From contig CACVKW010000439.1 in NCBI GenBank assembly GCA_902749685.1, positions 1-43,992 of the forward strand: DNA of 43,992 bases. The letters are read 5' to 3'. Shown here piece after piece: positions 8,166 to 16,741 of this stretch. The stretch's first letter is position 1; every line of letters starts with the position of its first letter. Made by a program: the position numbers and the translations under genes. This stretch comes from Olavius sp. associated proteobacterium Delta 1 (GTDB lineage Bacteria > Desulfobacterota > Desulfobacteria > Desulfobacterales > JAFDCJ01). The notes below the pieces were generated by a model. That model saw only the letters and a program-made list of their open reading frames with translations, was not told where the DNA came from and searched no databases.

Positions 8166-8432
8166 GTAACCGTTCACGGGTTCAAAGGTTTACCCGCCGA
8201 TGGCGGCGCCGAAGGCGACCAGGGCTCAGGGGTTCAAGATTGCCTTCTTGTCCTCGGACTCCAATTTGGAGGCGTATTTATGTGAGAAGCGCCCGGCTTC
8301 ATCATTCCTATCTGAAGATTGGCGGGGCATTGGCGATTATGTGGCAAAACCAGCAATTTTTTTCAAAGAGTTCGGGTCTTCAATTTGGCCCTTGTCCCTA
8401 ACCTTGAACCTTGAACCCTGAACCTGTGAACG
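8166..8432. repeat. Modular inverted-repeat element C (GGTTCAA words), no gene
   Basis: The left part carries GTTCACGGGTTCAAAGG; the right part (8396-8432) is a run of the complementary words CCTTGAACC ending in GTGAACG. The left 70 nt (8167-8236) recur at 31941-32010 with about 90 percent identity. Short open frames here are not supported as genes, so the 8056-8467 interval is treated as non-coding. Confidence 0.65.
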
Positions 8433-8467
8433 CAACAGCAATATATTCCCATATCGGGAGAGCAGTT

Positions 8468-9208
8468 ATGTTGAAAGACAGATTTTATTCATGGCAAAGG
8501 CGAAAAATTTATTTCGAGCCTGAAACACGGTCAAGGCGCTCGAAACCGATTTTATTGATCATATTATGTTTACTGATCATTTTACCGGTATTCTTTTTTT
8601 CAATAGTCGGTTTGGCGACCAAATCAGGCCAGACAATCGAACCCGCCCCGCTGGGTGAATTCAGCCAGCCGATCGAATTCAGTCACAAGACTCATATCGA
8701 AAAGGGTGAGATTGCTTGCGAATTCTGCCATATCTACGCGCGCCGATCGATCAACTCCGGCGCCCCTCCCATGGCAATCTGTTTTGGATGTCATCGTGTG
8801 ATTGCCGGTTCTGATGAAGACCCGCAGAAAGCCATTAAAAACCAGGATGCCATAAAAAAAATGCTGGAATTCAAACCAAAGAAAGAATCAATCCTCTGGA
8901 AAAAGATTCATGATCTACCCGATTTTGTTCATTTTTCCCATAAGCGTCACATTCAAGCCGGTTTTGACTGCACGGAATGCCACGGGGAGATTGATCAATA
9001 CGACGTTTTATCCACCGAGACCATGATCACTGATTTGAGCATGGGATGGTGCATGAAATGCCATAAGGAGGGCCGGCCGGCAGTGAACGGGATAATAGCC
9101 GGTCCGGTTCGGGAAACCCGGGGCGGAAAAATTTTGAAGGAGGCCGGGACATTACAACCGGACGGAATCTTGCTGGGATCAAAAGACTGCACCATCTGTC
9201 ATAAATAA
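8468..9208 (+). CDS. actA: Alternative complex III subunit A, pentahaem cytochrome c
   Basis: A 246 aa membrane-anchored multihaem cytochrome, first subunit of the quinol:electron-acceptor oxidoreductase alternative complex III. One membrane segment (about residues 27-50) is followed by a periplasmic domain with five CxxCH sites: 84-88, 105-109, 168-172, 195-199 and 241-245, the haem number known for ActA. The ATG at 8468, preceded by GGGAGAG, is preferred over an upstream in-frame TTG at 8411, which lies in repeat element C. It is followed in order by actB to actF with short gaps or overlaps. It passes electrons from the complex to periplasmic cytochromes. Confidence 0.92.
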   Translation: MLKDRFYSWQRRKIYFEPETRSRRSKPILLIILCLLIILPVFFFSIVGLATKSGQTIEPAPLGEFSQPIEFSHKTHIEKGEIACEFCHIYARRSINSGAPPMAICFGCHRVIAGSDEDPQKAIKNQDAIKKMLEFKPKKESILWKKIHDLPDFVHFSHKRHIQAGFDCTECHGEIDQYDVLSTETMITDLSMGWCMKCHKEGRPAVNGIIAGPVRETRGGKILKEAGTLQPDGILLGSKDCTICHK

Positions 9209-9220
9209 TAAGGAACAGGG

Positions 9221-12200
9221 ATGAAAAATAACATTAGCCGCAGAAATTTCCTGAAAGTGTCCGCTCTGGGCGGAGCATCAATGGTTATTGCCGGATGCCC
9301 CGACCCGATTGAAAAACTGATTCCATTACAGCAGCCTCCCTATAACTACGTTTCCGGAGTTTCGACCCATTTTGCCACGACCTGCCGGGAATGCTCCGCC
9401 GCTTGCGGGCTAGTCGTAAGAACCCGCGAAGGAAGGGCGATTAAGGCCGAAGGAAATCCCCGAAATCCGGTAAATGAAGGAAGAATCTGCCTGCAGGGGC
9501 AATCCGCTCTGCAGGGACTTTACAGCCCGTCACGGGCGGTTGCTCCGGTCGCCGGTAAAGGCGAAGGCCGGCGCGGTATCAGCTGGAAGGAAGGCAAAAA
9601 ACAGCTGGCGGATAAACTGCAAGAGTTGAAAGGCCAGGCGGGCGGTATTCTTTATCTCGGACCGCCCAGAAGCGGGACCTTCCCGCAGATGCTGAACGAC
9701 TGGCTAGAAGGCATGGGCGGCGGAAGGGCCATAGAATTTGATCTGACACCGCTAAACAGTCTAAAGACGGCCAACCGCATCGTGTTCGGCCAAGACGAAA
9801 TTCCCCATTTTGCGATCGACAAGGCCGAGGTGTTGATCAATTTTGGCGCTGATTTCCTGGAAAGCTGGCTAAATCCGATTCAGCTGACGAAAGCGTATAC
9901 CCGGATGCACAACTATCAGGATGGAAAAAAAGGCAGATACATTCACATTGCACCCCATATGTCTTTGACCGGTACCAATGCCGATGAATGGATCTCCTGT
10001 CCAAGAGGTTATGAAACCATGATCGCCCTGGCCCTTAGTCGTATTTTGCTTAAACGGGCCGGGCATCTCTCCAGCGACGAGAAACAACGTCTCCAAAAGC
10101 TACTCAGCGCTTATTCCGAAGAAAAAATTGAGCAAAGAAGCAGACTGGCCGCCGGTACGCTTGTGCGGCTGGCCGATGAATTTGAGCAAAACGGGCGCAG
10201 CCTGGCCATGGCCGGAGGAAACTGCAATGCCGGAACCGATGCCACCCGGCTGCAAATTGCCGTCAGCATTTTAAACTATGTGGCAGGCAATATCGGCAAT
10301 ACCGTCGTGTTCGGCGCAGAATACCGCCTGGGCGGCAACAGAATGGCGGATCTGGAATCGGCTGTCACAAAGATGAAAACGGGACGCTATCAACTGGTGA
10401 TTATCGAAAATGTTAATCCGGTATTTACGCTTCCTGAAAATTCGGGTTTCAAAGAGGCCTTGCAGGCAGTTCCGTATGTGGTTTCATTGTCGACGGAAAA
10501 CGATGAAACGTCCGAACTTGCCGATATGCATCTGCCGACGTCTCATTTTTTAGAGAGCTGGGGAGACGCCCGGCCGCGAAACGGTGTTTATGCATTACAG
10601 CAGCCGGTCATGGCGCGCGTGCCGGGAATCGATACCATGGATGTCGGCGGGCTGTTGCTTGAATTGGCCCGGTTGGCTGGCCTTGACGGTTTTGAAGCAC
10701 CGAATTTCCGGGATTATATCAAAGCTTCCTGGAAAACACTGTATCAAAGACGCGAAATCTCTTTGTCGTTTGCGCAATTCTGGACCCAGTCGCTGCAAAA
10801 AGGCGGACACTATGAAAACTTCAAGCCGTCAAGCGTTGCCCTTAACCCGAAAGTCTATGGGGTTGCATTGCCGGCTCCCCTGGAAAAAACCGGCGGCCTC
10901 CGGCTGCTGGCCGTTAACTCGAATCTGCACAATGCCAACGCCAGGGGCGGCAACCGATCGTGGCTGCTGGAAATACCGCATCCCGTGACCCAGGTGGTCT
11001 GGGATTCCTGGGTTGAACTTCACCCCGATACGGCCGTCAAGCTCGGGATACGACACGGCGACCTGGTCGAAATATCAAGCCCCTATGGTAAAGCGGAGGT
11101 AGCGGCCTGGGTTTTTTACGGCATTGATAAAGAGTGCGTGGCAATGCCGGCCGGTATGGGGCGAAAGGTGCCCTTTCCCAATTACAAGTCGAGCCACGGC
11201 AAAAGCAAACTTCTGCCCGTAATAGAATTTGGTTTGAGTGTCGAGGCGCAAACAGTCGGCGTCAACGTCATGAACCTTCTGCCCTGGCGCAAAGACGACC
11301 TTTCAGGAGATTTCGTTTTTGCGGGGGAACTCGTGAGCATCAAACCCACCGGAAAGCAGGCTTACCTGGTAACCATGGACGGGCAGTATCGTAAAGATAT
11401 TGCCGCGCCCGATGCTGACGACAAATCGGGGTTTGGCGACCGCAGTCAGAAGGGCAGGGGGTTTGTACAGGTGATGGACGCCGGCGGCAGTGAAACGCAG
11501 CATGCCGAACCGGCTCAAAAGCATCACGGCTTGGAGCGGTTTTACACGGTAAATCGTAAAGACAAAAAGAGTTTTTATGATCCCGTAGCGGAAAACGTCA
11601 GGAAAGCCGTCAAACAAGCAGGCAGAGAGACACCTGTTTATCACGATCCCTACAAATGGGAGATGATCATTGACCTGGATCGCTGTACCGGCTGTTCTGC
11701 CTGTGTGGCGGCCTGTTATGCTGAAAATAACATCCCGCCGGTGGGCAAGGACCGTTCAAATGTCGGAAGGGAGATGAGTTGGCTACGCATGGAGAGGTAT
11801 TTTGAAAAAAACCGGCAAACCGGACAGCTTGAAACCTATTATTCTCCCCAGATGTGCCAGCAGTGCGATAATGCCGGCTGCGAACCGGTCTGCCCCGTAT
11901 TTGCCACCTACCAGACCCCCGACGGCTTGAACGGCATGGTTTACAATCGCTGCGTCGGCTCCCGCTATTGTTCAAACAACTGTGTTTATAAACAGAGACG
12001 TTTCAACTGGCGGAGTTATCAATTTCCCAGCCCGCTGCACCTGCAGCTTAATCCGGCCGTCTCGGTGCGCAGCAAAGGGGTGATGGAAAAATGTACTTTC
12101 TGCCATCATCGGATCCGCGAAATGAAAGATCTGGCCAAAGACCGGGGGCGGGACGTGAAGGATGGTGAAATTCAGACGGCCTGCCAGCAGGCCTGCCCGG

Positions 12201-12358
12201 CCGATGCAATCAGCTTCGGCAACATTCTGGATAAAAACAGCAACATAAGACAGATCAAGGAGAAAAGCCGGCGCCAATATACTCAACTGCCCGAGTTGAA
12301 TTTTCAACCGGCCATCACCTACTTGAAAAAAGTGAACCTCAAGAACCAGAAGGCCTAG
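9221..12358 (+). CDS. actB: Alternative complex III subunit B, molybdopterin-oxidoreductase-like fused to ferredoxin
   Basis: A 1045 aa periplasmic subunit with a Tat signal (SRRNFLK, residues 6-12) merging into a lipobox (VIAGC, Cys26), so it is probably a lipid-anchored Tat protein. Residues about 50-720 resemble the molybdopterin-oxidoreductase fold, which holds no molybdenum cofactor in characterised ActB proteins. An N-terminal CxxCxxxC plus downstream Cys (C55, C58, C62, C90) is kept. Residues about 810-1030 form an NrfC/PsrB-like ferredoxin domain with four Cys groups (CTGCSACVAAC, CQQCDNAGCEPVC, CVGSRYCSNNC, CTFCHHRI with CQQACP), fitting the three 4Fe-4S and one 3Fe-4S clusters of the family. 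Confidence 0.92.
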   Translation: MKNNISRRNFLKVSALGGASMVIAGCPDPIEKLIPLQQPPYNYVSGVSTHFATTCRECSAACGLVVRTREGRAIKAEGNPRNPVNEGRICLQGQSALQGLYSPSRAVAPVAGKGEGRRGISWKEGKKQLADKLQELKGQAGGILYLGPPRSGTFPQMLNDWLEGMGGGRAIEFDLTPLNSLKTANRIVFGQDEIPHFAIDKAEVLINFGADFLESWLNPIQLTKAYTRMHNYQDGKKGRYIHIAPHMSLTGTNADEWISCPRGYETMIALALSRILLKRAGHLSSDEKQRLQKLLSAYSEEKIEQRSRLAAGTLVRLADEFEQNGRSLAMAGGNCNAGTDATRLQIAVSILNYVAGNIGNTVVFGAEYRLGGNRMADLESAVTKMKTGRYQLVIIENVNPVFTLPENSGFKEALQAVPYVVSLSTENDETSELADMHLPTSHFLESWGDARPRNGVYALQQPVMARVPGIDTMDVGGLLLELARLAGLDGFEAPNFRDYIKASWKTLYQRREISLSFAQFWTQSLQKGGHYENFKPSSVALNPKVYGVALPAPLEKTGGLRLLAVNSNLHNANARGGNRSWLLEIPHPVTQVVWDSWVELHPDTAVKLGIRHGDLVEISSPYGKAEVAAWVFYGIDKECVAMPAGMGRKVPFPNYKSSHGKSKLLPVIEFGLSVEAQTVGVNVMNLLPWRKDDLSGDFVFAGELVSIKPTGKQAYLVTMDGQYRKDIAAPDADDKSGFGDRSQKGRGFVQVMDAGGSETQHAEPAQKHHGLERFYTVNRKDKKSFYDPVAENVRKAVKQAGRETPVYHDPYKWEMIIDLDRCTGCSACVAACYAENNIPPVGKDRSNVGREMSWLRMERYFEKNRQTGQLETYYSPQMCQQCDNAGCEPVCPVFATYQTPDGLNGMVYNRCVGSRYCSNNCVYKQRRFNWRSYQFPSPLHLQLNPAVSVRSKGVMEKCTFCHHRIREMKDLAKDRGRDVKDGEIQTACQQACPADAISFGNILDKNSNIRQIKEKSRRQYTQLPELNFQPAITYLKKVNLKNQKA

Positions 12359-12392
12359 AATTGAATATTCAATCGACAATATTCAATTTTTT
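12359..12392 (+). terminator. AT-rich stem-loop with T tail inside the act operon
   Basis: Perfect 11-bp inverted repeat AATTGAATATT / AATATTCAATT with an 8-nt loop, followed by four T. It begins in the actB stop region and sits 47 nt before actC. It may lower downstream transcription, or may be a short member of the TTCAAT-type repeat family seen elsewhere here. Confidence 0.4.
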
Positions 12393-12439
12393 CGACACCA
12401 AATGCAAAGAAATAATTTTTTAGACACTAGGGGGGATCA

Positions 12440-13759
12440 TTGAATCAGCTCACGTATGGAAATATCAATGACAAAGTCGTAAGCTCCATGGAACCGCCCG
12501 GAAGATCCTGGATGGTCAGCATGGTTCTGATTCTCGGGGCCCTGAGCATGGGACTCTTTGCCTGGGCCATCCAAATTCGGCACGGCCTGGAATACAGCGG
12601 GATCAACCACCCGATCGCCTGGGGCGTTTATATCACCAATTTCGTTTTCTGGATCGGAATCGGCCATGCCGGAACTCTTATTTCAGCGGTGCTTTATCTG
12701 GTCAGGGCACCTTTCCGCAATTCCATCTACCGGGCCTCCGAAGCCATGACGGTGTTCGCGGTGATGACGGCGGGCCTGTTTCCCCTCATCCACTTGGGGC
12801 GCGTCTGGTTCGCCTACTGGCTCTTGCCGTATCCCAACCAGCGCGAATTGTGGGTGAATTTTAAATCCCCCCTGCTGTGGGATGTTTTTGCCATCTCGAC
12901 CTATATGTCCGTTTCCATCGCTTTTTTTGTGCTCGGGCTGATCCCCGATTTGGCGGCCGTGCGTGACGAATCCAAAGGGATCAAACGCTTCCTATACGGT
13001 ATTCCGGCGCTCTGTTTCCGGGGGACCAACCACCAGTGGCTGCATTATATGCGGGGTTACCTGCTTTTCGCCGCCATTGCCACCCCGCTGGTGTTTTCAG
13101 TTCACTCGATTGTGTCCTGGGATTTTGCCATGTCCAGTCTGCCCGGCTGGCATTCAACCATCTTTGCGCCCTATTTCGTGGCCGGGGCCATCTTTTCCGG
13201 CTGTGCGATGGTTTTAACGATAATGATACCATTGCGCCGCGCCTTTCCCGGTTTTAAGGAGATTATCAAAATTAAGGATCTGGAAGGCATGGCCAAGATG
13301 ATCATCTTTACCAGTTTGATTGTTACCTACTCTTATGTGGTCGAATTTTTTATCGCCTATTACAGCGGCGCGCCATATGAGAGAGCGATGTTCTGGTTTC
13401 GCCCCTTTGGCGAGATGAATCCCTATTTCTGGCTGATGGTTACCTGCAATTGTATGGTACCGCTGACACTCTTTGTGAAAAAAATTCGTACCAGTATTCC
13501 CGCTCTTTTTATCATCGCGCTGCTGGTCAACGTCGGCATGTGGCTGGAACGTTTTGTTATTGTCGGGACTTCCCTGGCCCATGGGTTCGCTCCTTTTGCC
13601 TGGGGCAGTTACCAGATTGAATGGGCGGAAATCTGGATCACCATCGGGAGTTTCGGCTGGTTCTTCATGTGGTTTTTTATATTTGTAAAAGTTACGCCTT
13701 CCATCGCCATCGCTGAGATGAAAGAAAAACTTATACCCCCATTCAGGAAGAAACAATGA
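12440..13759 (+). CDS. actC: Alternative complex III subunit C, NrfD-like membrane protein
   Basis: A 439 aa polytopic protein of the NrfD/PsrC family with about ten membrane helices, the quinol-oxidising subunit paired with ActB. Motifs typical of ActC include GIGHAGTLISAVLYL (near residue 75), the HLGRVWFAYW stretch and LPGWHSTIFAPYFVAGAI. The start is taken as TTG at 12440 because a strong Shine-Dalgarno run (AGGGGGGAT) sits just before it; the next in-frame ATG is 16 codons further in. The gene end overlaps actD by 4 nt. Confidence 0.92.
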   Translation: MNQLTYGNINDKVVSSMEPPGRSWMVSMVLILGALSMGLFAWAIQIRHGLEYSGINHPIAWGVYITNFVFWIGIGHAGTLISAVLYLVRAPFRNSIYRASEAMTVFAVMTAGLFPLIHLGRVWFAYWLLPYPNQRELWVNFKSPLLWDVFAISTYMSVSIAFFVLGLIPDLAAVRDESKGIKRFLYGIPALCFRGTNHQWLHYMRGYLLFAAIATPLVFSVHSIVSWDFAMSSLPGWHSTIFAPYFVAGAIFSGCAMVLTIMIPLRRAFPGFKEIIKIKDLEGMAKMIIFTSLIVTYSYVVEFFIAYYSGAPYERAMFWFRPFGEMNPYFWLMVTCNCMVPLTLFVKKIRTSIPALFIIALLVNVGMWLERFVIVGTSLAHGFAPFAWGSYQIEWAEIWITIGSFGWFFMWFFIFVKVTPSIAIAEMKEKLIPPFRKKQ

Positions 13760-14286
13760 AAAAAAATTTTTCAGGAATCTGGGCAACCTTCGCGTATCTG
13801 GATGACACATGCGCTGCTATCAAGGAATTGAAAAGCGAAGGATTCGATAAAATTACCACGCATACGCCGTGTCCAAGACACGAAATCGACCATGCCCTGG
13901 GTAATCCCCAAAGCCGGGTGCCTTTTGCGACTCTGGCCGGGGCCTTTGTCGGATTCGGGTTGGCCGTGCTGATCGTGACGAAAATGGCGCTCGACTGGAT
14001 CCTGCCGGTCTCCGGCAAACCCATCGTAGCCGTGCCGATTATGGGGCCGATCGCTTTTGAACTTTCCGTGCTCCTGGCGATCTATTTTACGATGGGGGGC
14101 ATAATCGGGCTGATCCTGTGGGATACCTGGAAGCATCCAGTTCCCAAAAGTCGTAAATACAAGGATTATGACCGATTCATGCGTGACAGGTTTGGTATTG
14201 TGGTGGCCTGCGGGAACGATGAATTGGAGAAACTGGAAAATATTTTTAAAAAGCATCAGGCCGAGGAGGTCCACCTTGAAAGCTAA
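13756..14286 (+). CDS. actD: Alternative complex III subunit D (DUF3341)
   Basis: A 176 aa protein matching the ActD/DUF3341 family. The N-terminal half has the GIWATFAYLDDTCAAIKELK domain and an FDKITTHTPCPRHEID stretch; two hydrophobic helices follow (about residues 57-77 and 95-118), then a short C-terminal cytoplasmic tail with DRFGIVVACG. In the known complex this subunit contacts the membrane subunits without a redox cofactor. The start overlaps actC and the end overlaps actE, so translation is coupled. Confidence 0.9.
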   Translation: MKKNFSGIWATFAYLDDTCAAIKELKSEGFDKITTHTPCPRHEIDHALGNPQSRVPFATLAGAFVGFGLAVLIVTKMALDWILPVSGKPIVAVPIMGPIAFELSVLLAIYFTMGGIIGLILWDTWKHPVPKSRKYKDYDRFMRDRFGIVVACGNDELEKLENIFKKHQAEEVHLES

Positions 14287-14833
14287 AATCCTGCTGGTTG
14301 CCGGCATCTTTCTGCTGGTCCTGTTCGTTGCGGTCAATCTATCGGCCAAATCGACATTGTTTACCCTGGTTTATGACATGTTTAACCAGGTCAGTATCAA
14401 ACCCCAGGAAACGGGAAGCATGAACGCCTTTGTCGTTGGCGCCGTGTCCATCGACGGCAGCGAAATCGAGGACCCGAACGATCGCTTCAGTCGAATAATC
14501 AAGGATGTCATCTCCAAGACGGCAACGCTCAATCCCATTAAACCGCATGCGGCATCGCTGGCCGAAGGGAAGCTGAAATTCAACACCTATTGCGCCGTGT
14601 GTCACGGGTCAAGCCGGGAAATCAATGCAGAGGGCTTCGCCAAAACCAAAGTCAATGAACTTGGAATGATTGCCCCGGCCGTTATCACACTGACCCCATT
14701 TTTCAGTGACGGCTATATATACCATAAGGCCAAGTACGGAGGGGCGGTGATGCCGCCCATGGGATATGCCGTGGCTGCCGAGGAAAGATGGAATATTGTC
14801 AATTATATTCGTGAATTGGAGAAGCAGAAATGA
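14276..14833 (+). CDS. actE: Alternative complex III subunit E, monohaem cytochrome c
   Basis: A 185 aa cytochrome c with an N-terminal membrane/lipid-export segment (about residues 4-22) and one haem site CAVCH in the second half; Met of VMPPMGYA is the likely axial ligand. The start is chosen as TTG at 14276: the Shine-Dalgarno GAGGAGGT lies 6 nt upstream, and the hydrophobic signal begins right after. A longer in-frame reading from 14168 would lie inside actD. The expected Cys of a lipobox is not obvious, so it may be held by an uncleaved anchor. It overlaps actF by 4 nt and is an electron exit from the complex. Confidence 0.88.
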   Translation: MKAKILLVAGIFLLVLFVAVNLSAKSTLFTLVYDMFNQVSIKPQETGSMNAFVVGAVSIDGSEIEDPNDRFSRIIKDVISKTATLNPIKPHAASLAEGKLKFNTYCAVCHGSSREINAEGFAKTKVNELGMIAPAVITLTPFFSDGYIYHKAKYGGAVMPPMGYAVAAEERWNIVNYIRELEKQK

Positions 14834-16134
14834 GCAGAGACAATGAAATGAAAGCCCTGCTGGAACAGACGCGTTTTAGCATAAACGATCGGCTGCAAAA
14901 AATTCTGCTGGGTTTCGTGATCATCGGTATTATCGGCTTTGTTGTCGGACTGATCGGCAACAGCTCCTACCTGGCCTGGCAGGCACTGCTGGTCAACACC
15001 ATGTTTTTCGGCGGGATCGCCCTGGGCGGTCTGGCTTTTTCCTTAATTTTCACCATTACCAGTGCCCAATGGGGTCGACCGATCAAACGCCTGGCAGAGG
15101 TCTTGAGTGCTTTTATTCCCATCGGCGCTCTGCTGCTGTGCCTGCTTTTTTTCGGCGCCGACCATTTTTTTGAATGGGTGGATCATGACAAGGTTATTCA
15201 TACCAAGGCCGGGTGGTTGAACTTTCCATTTTTTATCATCCGTAATGTGCTTGTATTGGTCTTATTTGTTGCCGGCGGCCTTTATTATCTGAAAACCGTG
15301 ATTCGCCCGGATATCGGACTGGCCGGGAGATTAAACGATTTCGGCAATACTTTTGCCGAACGGTTGGTTAAAAATTACGGCGCCCAAGAGGAGGAGGAGG
15401 CCATCGCGGAAAAAAGGGCTAAAACACTTGCGCCGATACTGGCGCTGTTTTTTTTCGTGCTCAGCACGCTGTTGGCATTTGACTGGATGATGTCCATCGA
15501 CCAGGAGTGGTTCAGCACCATGTTCGGCGCACAATACGCCATTGCTAATCTGATCGGAGCCGCTGCCGCTTTGTTAATTATTGCCGGAATAGCCCGCAAA
15601 GATTTTCAACTGAATGAATATATCACCATCGACCGCTATCATGATCTGGCTAAACTGACATTTGCCGTATGTGCCCTGTGGACCTATCTGATCTTCTCCC
15701 AGATTCTGGTCATCTGGTATGGGGATCTTCCCGAAGAGACCCCTTTCCTCATCCTGAGGATGCAATCCGTGGAATGGGGCTGGATGTTCTGGGTTCTTTT
15801 TTTCCTGATGTTTTTTATACCCTTTTTCGGCCTGATGAGCCGCACCGCCTGCAACTCCATCTGGTTTTCACGACTGATTGCCGTGGAAGTGCTGGTCGGG
15901 GCCTGGCTTGAAAAATATTTTCTGATCGTACCGTCCATCCAGGAAAATAACGCGCGCGCGGGCCTGATTGATGCCAGCAGCGGACTTCCGGGGTTTGCTC
16001 CCAATTTTTATGATGTCTCGATTACACTGGGTGTTTTTGGTCTTTTTTTGTTGAGCTTTTTATGGTTCCTGCAACGGGTACCGGTGGTCCCGATTTCGGA
16101 TCCGTTGTTTTGCAGAAGTTCAGTCGAGCATTAA
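14830..16134 (+). CDS. actF: Alternative complex III subunit F, NrfD-like membrane protein
   Basis: A 434 aa polytopic membrane protein with about ten helices, related to ActC but more divergent. The family-typical segments include GLIGNSSYLAWQALLVNTMFF split over helices 1-2, FDWMMSIDQEWFSTMFGAQY in the middle and VEWGWMFWVLF near residue 310. It closes the six-gene actABCDEF set; no actG was found. ActF completes the membrane domain with ActC and may take part in ion translocation (proposed for the family). Confidence 0.9.
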   Translation: MSRDNEMKALLEQTRFSINDRLQKILLGFVIIGIIGFVVGLIGNSSYLAWQALLVNTMFFGGIALGGLAFSLIFTITSAQWGRPIKRLAEVLSAFIPIGALLLCLLFFGADHFFEWVDHDKVIHTKAGWLNFPFFIIRNVLVLVLFVAGGLYYLKTVIRPDIGLAGRLNDFGNTFAERLVKNYGAQEEEEAIAEKRAKTLAPILALFFFVLSTLLAFDWMMSIDQEWFSTMFGAQYAIANLIGAAAALLIIAGIARKDFQLNEYITIDRYHDLAKLTFAVCALWTYLIFSQILVIWYGDLPEETPFLILRMQSVEWGWMFWVLFFLMFFIPFFGLMSRTACNSIWFSRLIAVEVLVGAWLEKYFLIVPSIQENNARAGLIDASSGLPGFAPNFYDVSITLGVFGLFLLSFLWFLQRVPVVPISDPLFCRSSVEH

Positions 16135-16179
16135 GGAAGTGTTTACTACTACCTCATATGAAACTACACGAAGTAAAAA

Positions 16180-16297
16180 GCGAACCGCAGAACCGCAGAA
16201 TATCGAATATCGAATGTCGAAGGGTGGATTCGCTTCGCTCAGTCATTTATTATATAAAAGACAGAATTCATTCCTTCGACATTCGACATTCGATTTT
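16180..16297. repeat. Modular inverted-repeat element D (TCGAATATCGAATG words)
   Basis: Left arm 16180-16223 (CGAATATCGAATGTCGAAGG), right arm 16273-16297 (CCTTCGACATTCGACATTCG), nearly complementary. The core between contains TTCGCTTCGCTCAGTCAT (16229-16246), the reverse complement of the core in element J. It sits between actF and the nos promoter region. Confidence 0.75.
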
Positions 16298-16376
16298 TAG
16301 GAGTTTCTTATATGATTAGACCGGCCGCATTTCAGGCCAGCGGTGACGTTTATATCTGAGATTTGGATATGGTAAC

Positions 16377-16390
16377 TTGACCTATGTCAT
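16377..16390. promoter_or_regulatory. Candidate Crp/Fnr-type operator (TTGAC-CTAT-GTCAT)
   Basis: Nearly perfect inverted repeat matching the TTGAC-N4-GTCAA pattern (one mismatch in the last base) of Fnr/HcpR-like regulators. A GATAAT hexamer at 16413-16418 is placed exactly as a -10 element if the site is centred at -41.5 (start near 16425), the class II activation geometry. The same pattern occurs perfectly in front of napD, which raises its credibility. It would drive nosZ with a leader of about 317 nt. Confidence 0.55.
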
Positions 16391-16418
16391 TTCCGGTTTA
16401 TCCGGGCTAGGAGATAAT

Positions 16419-16580
16419 GTGGAATTTTATAATTTCATTTTCGAATTGATCGCCTGGGCTGTCGTTATCTTGCTTTTGTCCCTGCCAGGGCTGTGGTTTA
16501 CGGTGTTTGCATTTTCTCTGCTGGGCCACCTGAGCCAGATTGTATTTAGAAAAACGTCCCTGCGTGTTGAACGGGAGTAG
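16419..16580 (+). CDS. Small predicted single-helix membrane protein
   Basis: A 53 aa open frame with one strong hydrophobic stretch (about residues 9-36, LIAWAVVILLLSLPGLW), a charged C-terminus and no known motif. GTG at 16419 has an AGGAG 5-6 nt before it; a longer TTG start at 16377 would lie in the candidate operator. If the predicted transcription start near 16425 is right, this reading frame could only be translated from act read-through, so either the gene or that promoter position is doubtful. Its place directly before nosZ makes it worth keeping as a candidate. Confidence 0.4.
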   Translation: MEFYNFIFELIAWAVVILLLSLPGLWFTVFAFSLLGHLSQIVFRKTSLRVERE

Positions 16581-16741
16581 ACACGGGTTTTTTCGTTTCG
16601 GCAATGGTTGAAAATAAGGCAGGGTGTTTTTCAGCCGGCCTTAACTATTCATAAAGTCCGCCTGTTGGGCTTCAACTGGGGCTGATAAATCAGGTGGAAG
16701 GCAATTTTATAATTTCATTAATAAGAGGAAAGGGGGATCAG

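Noticed and set aside
8321..8334. Possible second sigma-54 promoter before actA (TGGCGGGGCATTGGC)
   Set aside because: GG/GC spacing is right but the GCAC and TTGC positions mismatch; far weaker than the site at 7508.
8073..8421. Two short open frames after the receiver gene
   Set aside because: They lie in repeat element C and the 70-bp repeat, lack ribosome sites and have low-complexity content.
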